Made by a program: the position numbers and the translations under genes. DNA of 21,172 nt, taken from the NCBI GenBank assembly GCA_002455375.1, contig DKKR01000067.1:267-21438 (forward strand), written 5' to 3'. The notes below the pieces were generated by a model that saw only the letters and a list, made by a program, of their open reading frames with translations, was not told the origin of the DNA and searched no databases. Shown here piece by piece: positions 15,285-21,172 of this stretch (positions are counted from its first letter, which is position 1; every line of letters begins with the position of its first letter). This stretch comes from Bacteroidetes bacterium UBA6661. Its GTDB lineage: Bacteria; Bacteroidota; Bacteroidia; AKYH767-A; OLB10.

Positions 15285-16001
15285 TTATTTTTTCATAGCT
15301 TGCGATTTAAGCCGTTCAGGCATTTTTTCTATTGCATACCGCAAGGCAGTTCTTGGCATTTCGGATTTATGAAGCATAACAAAGTCAAATACATCTTTTT
15401 CGTTATGCTGACATGCAGACTTCAGCATCCAACCATAACCTTTCTGTACTAAGTCATCATCATCAGCCAGTAAAATAGTTGCAATGTCAATGATTAACGG
15501 AAAGAACAATCCTTTTTTTGCAGGAACTATCAAAGATACAGCAGCGGCACGTCTTAACCAGTGGTTTGATGATACAGCCCACTTCTTCAATAATTCGGTT
15601 TTTTCAGGATACATCATCATATAGTCTCCTACTGTGTGATTGCAGAAAGTATCACATGATGCCCAGTTGTTTACATAATTTTTTATCCAACTTTCAAAAG
15701 TTTTTATATCACCAGCTTCAAACTTTTTATGTATTGATTCTGTAAACATGCAGGCAATGACTGACTCTTCAAGATAAAATGAATTCCATAATTCTTCGCA
15801 GATTGCAAATATTTCCTTTTTAGTTAATATCTTTACTTGTTGCAAATATTTTTTACCAATTGTCCGTACTATTGGTGATTTTACACCATATACTTTGGCC
15901 ATTTCGCCTGGTTTAAAAAACCGCGATGCAATAATGCGCACTTCTTCACTTGAAATGTTCTTTAGTTCTATTCTAATATCTTGAATGATATTTTTATTCA
16001 T
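15285..16001 (-). CDS. AlkD-like DNA alkylation repair protein
   Basis: 238 residues from ATG at 16001; the open frame begins at a TTG four codons earlier, which I consider less likely. The protein is all-helical, built of HEAT-like repeats. It carries the residues used by AlkD for non-base-flipping excision of positively charged 3- and 7-alkylpurines: Trp and Asp in NWASCD (113 and 117 counted from this start) and Arg in HWLRRAAAVS (150/151). Further family features are VYGVKSPIVR near the N-terminus and KGYGWML in the later part. It acts in the cytoplasm on alkylated DNA. It is transcribed alone, with 334 nt of gene-free DNA upstream and 100 nt downstream. Confidence 0.9.
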   Translation of the reverse strand: MNKNIIQDIRIELKNISSEEVRIIASRFFKPGEMAKVYGVKSPIVRTIGKKYLQQVKILTKKEIFAICEELWNSFYLEESVIACMFTESIHKKFEAGDIKTFESWIKNYVNNWASCDTFCNHTVGDYMMMYPEKTELLKKWAVSSNHWLRRAAAVSLIVPAKKGLFFPLIIDIATILLADDDDLVQKGYGWMLKSACQHNEKDVFDFVMLHKSEMPRTALRYAIEKMPERLKSQAMKK

Positions 16002-16078
16002 ATTATCTTTCAAAAAAAATGTTGTTGTTGTATGTTGTCTGCAAAATAAATACTAATGTGTTTACTTTTGTTGAAGAA

Positions 16079-16092
16079 TATTAAATTTAATA
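16079..16092. repeat. 14-bp perfect palindrome TATTAAATTTAATA
   Basis: Every base pairs with its mirror position. It is AT-only, lies 78 nt upstream of the AlkD-like start and 243 nt upstream of the T9SS gene, and may be an operator or chance. Confidence 0.3.
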
Positions 16093-16113
16093 GCTTTCTA
16101 TTCATCAGTGCTC

Positions 16114-16131
16114 GATTATATCTTTATAATC
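16114..16131. repeat. Inverted repeat GATTATA-TCTT-TATAATC
   Basis: Perfect 7-bp arms with a 4-nt centre, 22 nt from the palindrome at 16079-16092. No T tract follows on either strand, so an operator or RNA hairpin is as likely as a terminator. Confidence 0.3.
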
Positions 16132-16209
16132 AGAACCAATATTCCTGATCACAATTCTCAAATTATCCGAATTTCCTTTACAGTATTTTATTAAGAAACA
16201 GAATACTTG

Positions 16210-16245
16210 TTGAAAAATTTCAATTTTGATTTGGTATAATCTTTG
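16210..16245 (+). promoter_or_regulatory. Candidate promoter of the T9SS cargo gene
   Basis: Plus-strand TTGAAA (16210-16215), a 19-nt spacer and TATAAT (16235-16240) look like a sigma70-type promoter, and the overlapping AATCTTTG (16238-16245) is one mismatch from TAnnTTTG. The inverted repeat TTGAAA-AA-TTTCAA covers the upstream box. The leader would be about 85-90 nt. Confidence 0.35.
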
Positions 16246-16335
16246 AAACGGTTGGTTTAGACATTTATCAGAAGTGCGTTAAAGCAAGCTGATGCTGTCT
16301 GCAATAAGTATAACTCCAAATTAATAGCCAACCAA

Positions 16336-17922
16336 ATGAAGAGTTTAACCACCTTTATCATTACCTGCTTGATTGTTACATTGCAGGTATCAGCACAGAA
16401 CAACTGTAGCAATCCTTTGCAGGTTAACATTTGTCCTAGTGTAACACTTTATAATCAAACTAATGCTGGCATGGGCGATGACCTTACAGGACCATCATGT
16501 AACATTGTTGGTGAAGATGTGCTTTATCAGGTAAACATTGCAAATGGAGCAAGTAAACTTATTGTTTCAATACAAAACTGTACAGGGCCATTCAGGGTTT
16601 TTGCAGAGAAAGTTTGTGGGTCGTGTATGCCACTGGGAAGTATTTATACTACGCAACCGATGTGTAATTTTAGTGTTAATACTGCAAATGATACAGTACT
16701 TTATGTTTGGGTTGATGCTGCAGCAACAATTACTTATGATATAGCTTTTGGCAGTGATACGAATTTTACAGTTATTAATATTCCCAATACTCAGGGCAAT
16801 CTTTCATTTGATGGAAGTGTGTGTGCAACACCTCCCTTTGAGCCAACAAAACCATTTTTTCAGATTGCAGTTAATGGAGTTTATGATACGGCACCTTTAT
16901 TTTTCTCGCCACTAAATGTTGTGGACACTGTATGTATAACTACTTTTTTTAAAAATACTACTGGAGTTGAAGGCGTAAAAAGATTTGTATTTGACTTTCC
17001 TGCATCAGGATATCTGAATCCGCAGACTGCACCAATAATTCCTGGATTTTATAATGCAGGTAATTGGGTAGCAACTGTATCAAACGGTGGTCAGACCTGG
17101 ACATTACAGTTTATAGATGCGGCAGGTATTGGCAGAGGTGATTTTACCGGGACACCCAATTCTTGTTTAGCTTATGAGTTTTGTTTTACCTTAACACCAC
17201 TTTCAAACCTCCCTCAATATACAAATGCAACAGTTAATATTACCTCTGATGGTTTTGGTGCAGGTTTTTCCGGTTGGATTCAACAAGGTTGCTGCCCATC
17301 CTTCTTTACAAATTGCTCTACAAACATGACCGGAGGCGGTGCAGTTGGCGGAGCCCATGGTTTTGGATTTGGTTTTAACGACCCGGGTGCATTACCTGTT
17401 GAATTATTGTCGTTTACTGCAAAAGCAGAAAAAAATAAAGTTAAACTCAACTGGGTAACTGCTTCAGAAAAAAATAACAGTCATTTTACCATAGAAAAAT
17501 CTGTTAATGGAAACAATTGGTCAAAAGTGGCAGAAGTGAATGGACAGGGAAATAGTAATGTTATACATGATTACAGTTATACTGATAGCTACCCGATTAG
17601 TGGAGCATCATGGTACAGATTGTCACAAACAGATTATGATGGTACATCAGAAACATTTCCTGCACAAAGAGTTTATGTAAAGCCTTTTCATTATTCGATA
17701 TTTCCAAACCCTGTAAAGGATTTATTGACTATTCAGTTTGATACTGATGAAACGCCAAGAATACAAATGTTTAATCCTTTAGGAAATGAAGTTTTTGTGG
17801 CCGTTGAAAATGATGTCGGATTGGTTAGGCTCAATACGTCAGAAATTCCTGTTGGATTGTATTTTGTTAGTATTACAATTGATGGGGTTCAGAGCAAAGA
17901 ACAAATTGCCATTATAAGATAG
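16336..17922 (+). CDS. Secreted type IX secretion system cargo protein with C-terminal sorting domain
   Basis: 528 residues. A signal peptide covers about 1-20 (ending QVSAQ). Residues 22-140 form a beta-rich, cysteine-rich domain with GEDVLYQVNI and VLYVWVDA, resembling pre-peptidase C-terminal-like sandwich domains. Residues 145-328 form a second unrecognised beta-rich domain. A Gly/Phe linker (about 332-350, GFGFGFND) leads to an FnIII-like module that begins LPVELLSFTAK and continues through NWVTASEKNN. The type A sorting domain (about 453-528) has FPNPVKD, VRLNTSEIPVGLYFVSI and a basic end. Such domains direct export through the T9SS with cleavage and surface attachment or release. Fourteen cysteines lie between residues 24 and 327 and none after. 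No catalytic motif is seen, so adhesion or structure is possible. Confidence 0.85.
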   Translation: MKSLTTFIITCLIVTLQVSAQNNCSNPLQVNICPSVTLYNQTNAGMGDDLTGPSCNIVGEDVLYQVNIANGASKLIVSIQNCTGPFRVFAEKVCGSCMPLGSIYTTQPMCNFSVNTANDTVLYVWVDAAATITYDIAFGSDTNFTVINIPNTQGNLSFDGSVCATPPFEPTKPFFQIAVNGVYDTAPLFFSPLNVVDTVCITTFFKNTTGVEGVKRFVFDFPASGYLNPQTAPIIPGFYNAGNWVATVSNGGQTWTLQFIDAAGIGRGDFTGTPNSCLAYEFCFTLTPLSNLPQYTNATVNITSDGFGAGFSGWIQQGCCPSFFTNCSTNMTGGGAVGGAHGFGFGFNDPGALPVELLSFTAKAEKNKVKLNWVTASEKNNSHFTIEKSVNGNNWSKVAEVNGQGNSNVIHDYSYTDSYPISGASWYRLSQTDYDGTSETFPAQRVYVKPFHYSIFPNPVKDLLTIQFDTDETPRIQMFNPLGNEVFVAVENDVGLVRLNTSEIPVGLYFVSITIDGVQSKEQIAIIR

Positions 17923-17979
17923 TTTGATTTTAGAATTTAGTATTCATTTTTTTGTTTGGTTCAGTTGGTTTTAAAGACA

Positions 17980-18011
17980 AAGCGGCTGCTCCGAAACAGG
18001 AACAGCCGCTT
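17980..18011. terminator. Strong hairpin between convergent genes, probable bidirectional terminator
   Basis: AAGCGGCTGCTCC and GGAACAGCCGCTT form a 13-bp stem with a 6-nt loop (GAAACA). The single irregular pair is C/A in the plus-strand RNA but a tolerated U/G in the minus-strand RNA, so the hairpin is better suited to ending the thiolase transcript. T-rich DNA lies beyond it on the thiolase side, although no clean T tract abuts the stem. Confidence 0.7.
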
Positions 18012-18032
18012 GATTATTACGTTAAAAAGCAG

Positions 18033-19211
18033 TTACATTCTTTCAATAACCATAGCGCTGGCACCGCCACCACCATTGCATATTGCAGCACCGCCAATTT
18101 TTGCATTGTTTTGTTTTAAAACATTTAACAAAGTAACCAATATTCTTGCACCGGAACATCCTAATGGATGACCTAAAGCTACTGCGCCACCATTGACATT
18201 AACTTTTGCAGGGTCAAGTTTCATTTCTTTCATGTTGGCTAAGGCAACCACAGAAAATGCTTCGTTGAGTTCTACAAACTCAAGGTCTGTCATTTTTAAA
18301 CCTGCTTTTTCTACTGCTCTTGGCAATGCCTTTGATGGAGTAGTGGTAAACCATTCGGGCGCTTGCTCAGCATCGGCATAACTGCGGATACGTCCAAGAG
18401 GTTTTAGTCCTAATGACTCTGCTTTTTCTTTACTCATTAATATTAATGCAGCTGCACCATCATTCATCGTTGAAGCATTGGCAGCAGTTACTGTTCCTTC
18501 TTTGCTGAAAGCAGGCTTTAATCCGGGAATTTTATCAAAATGTACGTTTTTATATTCTTCGTCTTCTGCAAAAAGAATCGGTTCCCCTTTGCGCTGTGGA
18601 ATTTCAACAGGAACAATTTCATCTTTAAATTTTCCTGCAGCCCAGGCATCGGCACTGCGTTTGTAAGATTGTATAGCATAGCTGTCCTGATCCTGACGTG
18701 AAAAATTACATTCTCTTGCACATAAATCTGCTGCATTTCCCATAGCATAATTATGATAAACATCTGTCAGTCCATCTTTGGCAAGGCCATCAATTGCAGA
18801 AACATCACCATATTTATTTCCCCATCGCATATTTTGCATATAGAAAGGAACATTACTCATGCTTTCCATACCTCCTGCAACAATTACATCATTGTCGCCA
18901 AGCATGATGCTTTGTGCAGCAAGCATAACAGCTTTCATTCCCGAAGCACAAACTTTATTGATGGTGGTACATTGAACAGTGTCCGGCAGGCCGGCAAACT
19001 TAGCCGCCTGACGCGCAGGAGCCTGTCCTAAATTGGCTTGTAAAACACTACCCATATACACTTCTTTGATTTCTGAAGGGTTTAGATTGATGCGATCAAT
19101 AGCACCTTTAATGGCCATAGCACCCAAACGGGTAGCAGAAAATGATGACAGTTTACCACCAAAGCTTCCCATTGGTGTACGCACTGCCGATACAATATAT
19201 ACTTCTTTCAT
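18033..19211 (-). CDS. Acetyl-CoA C-acetyltransferase (thiolase)
   Basis: 392 residues, full length for a biosynthetic-type thiolase (AtoB/ThlA/PhaA group). It condenses two acetyl-CoA to acetoacetyl-CoA or runs the reverse step of beta-oxidation, in the cytoplasm. All catalytic residues are in place: nucleophile Cys88 in NKVCASG, His348 in GHPLGCSG and Cys378 in ICNGGGGAS; the numbering agrees with the Zoogloea enzyme (89/348/378). The NEAF motif (VELNEAFSVVA) is also present. The gene is alone, with its own promoter-like element upstream and a strong hairpin downstream. No other beta-oxidation or ketone-body genes are nearby, so the direction of its use is undecided. Confidence 0.95.
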   Translation of the reverse strand: MKEVYIVSAVRTPMGSFGGKLSSFSATRLGAMAIKGAIDRINLNPSEIKEVYMGSVLQANLGQAPARQAAKFAGLPDTVQCTTINKVCASGMKAVMLAAQSIMLGDNDVIVAGGMESMSNVPFYMQNMRWGNKYGDVSAIDGLAKDGLTDVYHNYAMGNAADLCARECNFSRQDQDSYAIQSYKRSADAWAAGKFKDEIVPVEIPQRKGEPILFAEDEEYKNVHFDKIPGLKPAFSKEGTVTAANASTMNDGAAALILMSKEKAESLGLKPLGRIRSYADAEQAPEWFTTTPSKALPRAVEKAGLKMTDLEFVELNEAFSVVALANMKEMKLDPAKVNVNGGAVALGHPLGCSGARILVTLLNVLKQNNAKIGGAAICNGGGGASAMVIERM

Positions 19212-19236
19212 TATGCAGAATTTTATTTATAAACCG

Positions 19237-19244
19237 CAAAAATA
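19237..19244 (-). promoter_or_regulatory. Bacteroidota -7 element upstream of the thiolase
   Basis: Minus-strand TATTTTTG, followed by C, is an exact TAnnTTTG match 25 nt before the ATG at 19211. A TTTT lies near the -33 position but is not a clean TTTG. Confidence 0.55.
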
Positions 19245-19260
19245 AGAAAAGTAACTTGTA

Positions 19261-19276
19261 AAATCCGACAGGGTTT
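19261..19276 (-). terminator. Hairpin AAACCC-TGTC-GGATTT downstream of the LysM gene
   Basis: On the minus strand a 6-bp stem (one G-U pair) closes a TGTC tetraloop and ends in TTTT. It lies about 85 nt after the LysM gene stop and just upstream of the thiolase promoter-like element, a sensible place for a terminator. The motif resembles short palindromes that I recall as common between genes in this phylum. Confidence 0.4.
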
Positions 19277-19280
19277 ACTG

Positions 19281-19306
19281 TTGGTTCCGGTATAGAGGAG
19301 AACCAA
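19281..19306. repeat. Inverted repeat TTGGTTC ... GAACCAA
   Basis: Perfect 7-bp arms with a 12-nt loop in the gap between the LysM and thiolase genes. On the plus strand a CTTTTT run follows a few bases later, but no plus-strand gene precedes it. It could be a second hairpin of the LysM 3' region. Confidence 0.3.
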
Positions 19307-19361
19307 TATACTTTTTGCCTGGCAGTGCGTACGTCAATGTATTATAAAACAACAATTTCTA

Positions 19362-20354
19362 TTAATTGGTTGTGCCGTAATTTAGCTCAACCTGAAATTT
19401 TTCATTTATTGCGCCAATTCTTTTTGCAGCGGCTTCCGACATTTTAAGAATTTGCTTGTCATTGTCGCCAGTGTCGGGTAAGGTGCCAACTACTTTCACA
19501 AAAACATAATCGCCATTCATTCTGTTGGTGACTTTAATTATGGTGCCGGGAGGAGCATTGCGATGTAAAGCATAAAATTTACTTTGATTGATATCACCAT
19601 CTCTGATCCATGAGGCCATACCTGTTTCATTAACTTCAATAACTGCACCTGTCTTACCACCACTACGCTTAACTTCGGTGCGCAATGGTTTATACTCCAG
19701 CTCACTGGGCGAAGGTGATGGAGGGATTAATTTATTACTTGCTTCTGCAATTAACTTGGAGTCGTTTTTTACTTCACTGTTTTTTGCTTCTAACTTTTTG
19801 TCGTCAAGAGGTTGCAGAATAGTTTCGTTTGTAGTCTCCTGCTTTTTAATTTCTGTTTTTACAGTAATATTCTCATTGGTTGAAACAATTAATTTCTGGC
19901 CGGCTTTTATTCCATCATTTTCAAGATGATTCCATTTGCGTATATCATTTGCACTTACATCATATTTTCTTGCAATGCCAAAAAGTGTTTCGCCTTTTTC
20001 AATAACATGTATCTTGTTGTTGCTTTTTGCCGGAGTGTTTATTGTAGCAACAGGCTTGCGGGTTTTTATATCAGCAGAAGTATCAGACTTGTTTTCGCTT
20101 TTGTCATTAACAGTGTTTTCAATTGGAATATTAATAATTTGACCTATTTTAAGGTCGTTAATTCCCGGGTTAACAGCTTTTAACTCATCAATTTCTTTAT
20201 GATATTTTCTGGATAATCCCGACCATGTATCTTTAGATACAACTTTATAAAGCTGACATTTTTTGCCTGCAATAGTTCTGAAACCTTCCTGTGCAACGGC
20301 AGCCGAAAGGCTGAGTGCTGCTGTCGCTAATAATAAAGAAACTTTGATTTTCAT
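19362..20354 (-). CDS. Secreted protein with two LysM domains and a C-terminal RlpA-like double-psi beta-barrel
   Basis: 330 residues from ATG at 20354, which opens a clear signal peptide (MKIKVSLLLATAALSLSAAVAQ). An upstream in-frame ATG at 20414 would add 20 residues and bury it. LysM 1 spans about 35-77 (YKVVSKDTWSGLSRKYHK), LysM 2 about 115-158 (HVIEKGETLFGIARKYDV), with a charged low-complexity linker at about 160-235 (Lys, Glu, Asn, then PPSPSPSE). The barrel at about 240-326 shows ALHRNAPPGTIIKVTNRMNG and SEAAAKRIG. LysM binds peptidoglycan glycan strands, so it should sit in the periplasm on the wall. The place of the RlpA IDLS motif reads ILKMS, so lytic transglycosylase activity is doubtful. 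A one-mismatch promoter-like TAGTATTG is at 20375-20382. Confidence 0.85.
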   Translation of the reverse strand: MKIKVSLLLATAALSLSAAVAQEGFRTIAGKKCQLYKVVSKDTWSGLSRKYHKEIDELKAVNPGINDLKIGQIINIPIENTVNDKSENKSDTSADIKTRKPVATINTPAKSNNKIHVIEKGETLFGIARKYDVSANDIRKWNHLENDGIKAGQKLIVSTNENITVKTEIKKQETTNETILQPLDDKKLEAKNSEVKNDSKLIAEASNKLIPPSPSPSELEYKPLRTEVKRSGGKTGAVIEVNETGMASWIRDGDINQSKFYALHRNAPPGTIIKVTNRMNGDYVFVKVVGTLPDTGDNDKQILKMSEAAAKRIGAINEKFQVELNYGTTN

Positions 20355-20472
20355 CCCGATCACTTTTATTTTTACAATACTAAAAAAATCACTGCTTGGT
20401 AAATGAAGATGCATTTATTGGTTTTGAACAAATTAATTAACATCAAAACGACAGATGTAAGTTGTAATTGTG

Positions 20473-20480
20473 CAATTTTG
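20473..20480 (+). promoter_or_regulatory. Possible -7 element of the NfeD-like gene
   Basis: CAATTTTG differs from TAnnTTTG at one position and ends 19 nt before the ATG at 20500, in the 145-nt divergent gap shared with the LysM gene. No -33 box is seen. Confidence 0.25.
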
Positions 20481-20499
20481 AATATTCAACAGAAATGAA

Positions 20500-21172
20500 A
20501 TGAGAAAATTGTTTTTAGCTTTAGTGTTATTGTTTTTTATGGTTACAAATGTTTGTGCCGGCATTGTTTACAGGTTTAATTTTCAGTCGGAAGTGGATAG
20601 AGGTATGGCGCGCATTTTTAGTAAGGCATTACGCGAAGCACATGAGCAAAAAGCAGACTTATTTTTAATTCACCTCAACACCTATGGAGGTATGCTTGAT
20701 GCTGCCGATAGTATCAGAATTGCAATACTGAATTCAAAAATTCCTGTTGTAGTATTTATTGACCCAAATGCAGCAAGTGCAGGAGCACTTATCTCAATAG
20801 CATGCAACAGAATTTATATGCGCAGTGGTTCAAGTATTGGCGCAGCTACAGTTGTAACAGAGCAAGGCGAAGCAGCACCTGATAAATATCAATCCTATAT
20901 GCGTGGCATTATGCGCGCAACGGCAGAGAAAAGAAATCGCGACCCGCGTATTGCTGAAGCTATGGTTGACCCAAGAGTTGTTATTCCCGGAGTGAATGAC
21001 AGCGGCAGAGTGCTGACATTTACAGCAGAAGAAGCCATGACAAATAAATATTGTAATGCCATTGTTGAAACAGAAGCTGATATTTTAAAGTTAGAAAATC
21101 TGAATAACGATAAAATTATTGAATTTCAACCTTCATGGGTTGACAACATGATTAGTTTTTTAATTCATCCTG
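20500..21172 (+). CDS. NfeD/ClpP-class membrane serine protease (partial, C-terminus beyond right edge)
   Basis: 224 codons from ATG at 20500 run off the right edge. The ATG five bases earlier meets a stop at its third codon, so it is not used. A signal peptide or anchor spans about 1-20 (ending NVCAG). The ClpP-like domain shows IHLNTYGGMLDAADSI (the oxyanion-loop GG at 63-64), the nucleophile region NAASAGALIS with Ser93, and AEKRNRD with the expected general-base Lys144, a Ser-Lys dyad as in archaeal NfeD. The visible end (SWVDNMISFLIHP) looks like the start of the membrane region that normally precedes the OB-fold NfeD domain. NfeD/stomatin pairs act in membrane quality control, so a stomatin-like gene may follow outside the window. 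Confidence 0.88.
   Translation, partial: MRKLFLALVLLFFMVTNVCAGIVYRFNFQSEVDRGMARIFSKALREAHEQKADLFLIHLNTYGGMLDAADSIRIAILNSKIPVVVFIDPNAASAGALISIACNRIYMRSGSSIGAATVVTEQGEAAPDKYQSYMRGIMRATAEKRNRDPRIAEAMVDPRVVIPGVNDSGRVLTFTAEEAMTNKYCNAIVETEADILKLENLNNDKIIEFQPSWVDNMISFLIHP

Larger units (their letters stand above)
16002..16335. other. 334-nt gene-free divergent intergenic region
   Basis: No coding frame or RNA gene is recognisable here. The stretch separates the divergent AlkD-like and T9SS cargo genes and is very AT-rich. It contains a 14-nt perfect palindrome (16079-16092), a 7-bp inverted repeat (16114-16131), a 6-bp inverted repeat (16210-16223) and promoter-like boxes near 16210-16245. A small RNA or an operator region cannot be excluded. 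Confidence 0.5.

Noticed and set aside
20355..20414. ATG at 20414 as the start of the LysM protein
   Set aside because: It places 20 residues before a textbook signal peptide and lies upstream of the promoter-like box at 20375-20382.
1..21172. CRISPR arrays, tRNAs, rRNAs, insertion sequences and long direct repeats
   Set aside because: No regularly spaced repeat, cloverleaf with CCA-end logic, transposase motif or long duplicated stretch was seen by eye; a covariance or self-alignment search would be needed to be certain.

Overview
The window is about 21 kb of AT-rich chromosomal DNA from a member of the Bacteroidota, probably a Chitinophagia/Sphingobacteriia-like or Flavobacteriia-like lineage. 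Four things point there: a secreted protein with a type IX secretion sorting domain, starts without Shine-Dalgarno sequences, promoter-like TAnnTTTG elements in front of most transcription units, and lineage-typical families (PepSY-like/DUF2874, a DUF4834-like small protein, CarB without its C-terminal regulatory domain, NamZ/DUF1343). No rRNA, tRNA, CRISPR array, insertion sequence, integrase or prophage gene was seen.

Layout. Positions 1-6081 (all minus strand) are a surface-polysaccharide region. It holds an O-antigen ligase/polymerase-like gene cut by the left edge, a Wzz-type chain-length regulator, a Wzx-type flippase, a GT-C-like membrane glycosyltransferase, a DPM1-like GT2 glycosyltransferase and a MazG-like pyrophosphohydrolase. 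The last three are joined by 4-nt stop/start overlaps. Positions 6166-9550 (minus) hold a GNAT acetyltransferase, a secreted leucine-rich-repeat protein, RibF and the exo-muramidase NamZ. At 9590-10810 (plus) lies an FtsX/LolE-like permease; it converges with a carB plus DUF4834-like pair (minus, 10813-13881). Then come an outer-membrane barrel plus PepSY-like pair and an AlkD-type glycosylase (minus, 14044-16001). A 334-nt gene-free stretch precedes the T9SS cargo protein (plus, 16336-17922), which converges on a thiolase (18033-19211) across a strong hairpin. The right end has a LysM/double-psi-barrel protein (minus) diverging from an NfeD/ClpP-class protease gene cut by the right edge.

How the genes fit together. 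The left third makes and exports surface glycan: GT2 probably charges a polyprenyl-phosphate sugar, the GT-C enzyme uses it, Wzx flips, Wzy/WaaL-like polymerises or ligates, and Wzz sets chain length. The rest is housekeeping (flavin and pyrimidine/arginine precursor synthesis, thiolase, DNA repair) mixed with envelope genes (NamZ, LysM protein, permease, OM barrel, T9SS cargo).

I see no convincing novel defence or mobile system. The most useful less obvious observations are the recurring promoter element, which predicts near-leaderless mRNAs for two genes; TTG starts for ribF and the permease; a Glu-to-Gln change at an expected metal ligand of the MazG-like protein; loss of the usual acidic residue in the LysM-linked barrel; and a cysteine-rich T9SS cargo. 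All statements come from reading the sequence by eye; no database search was possible.
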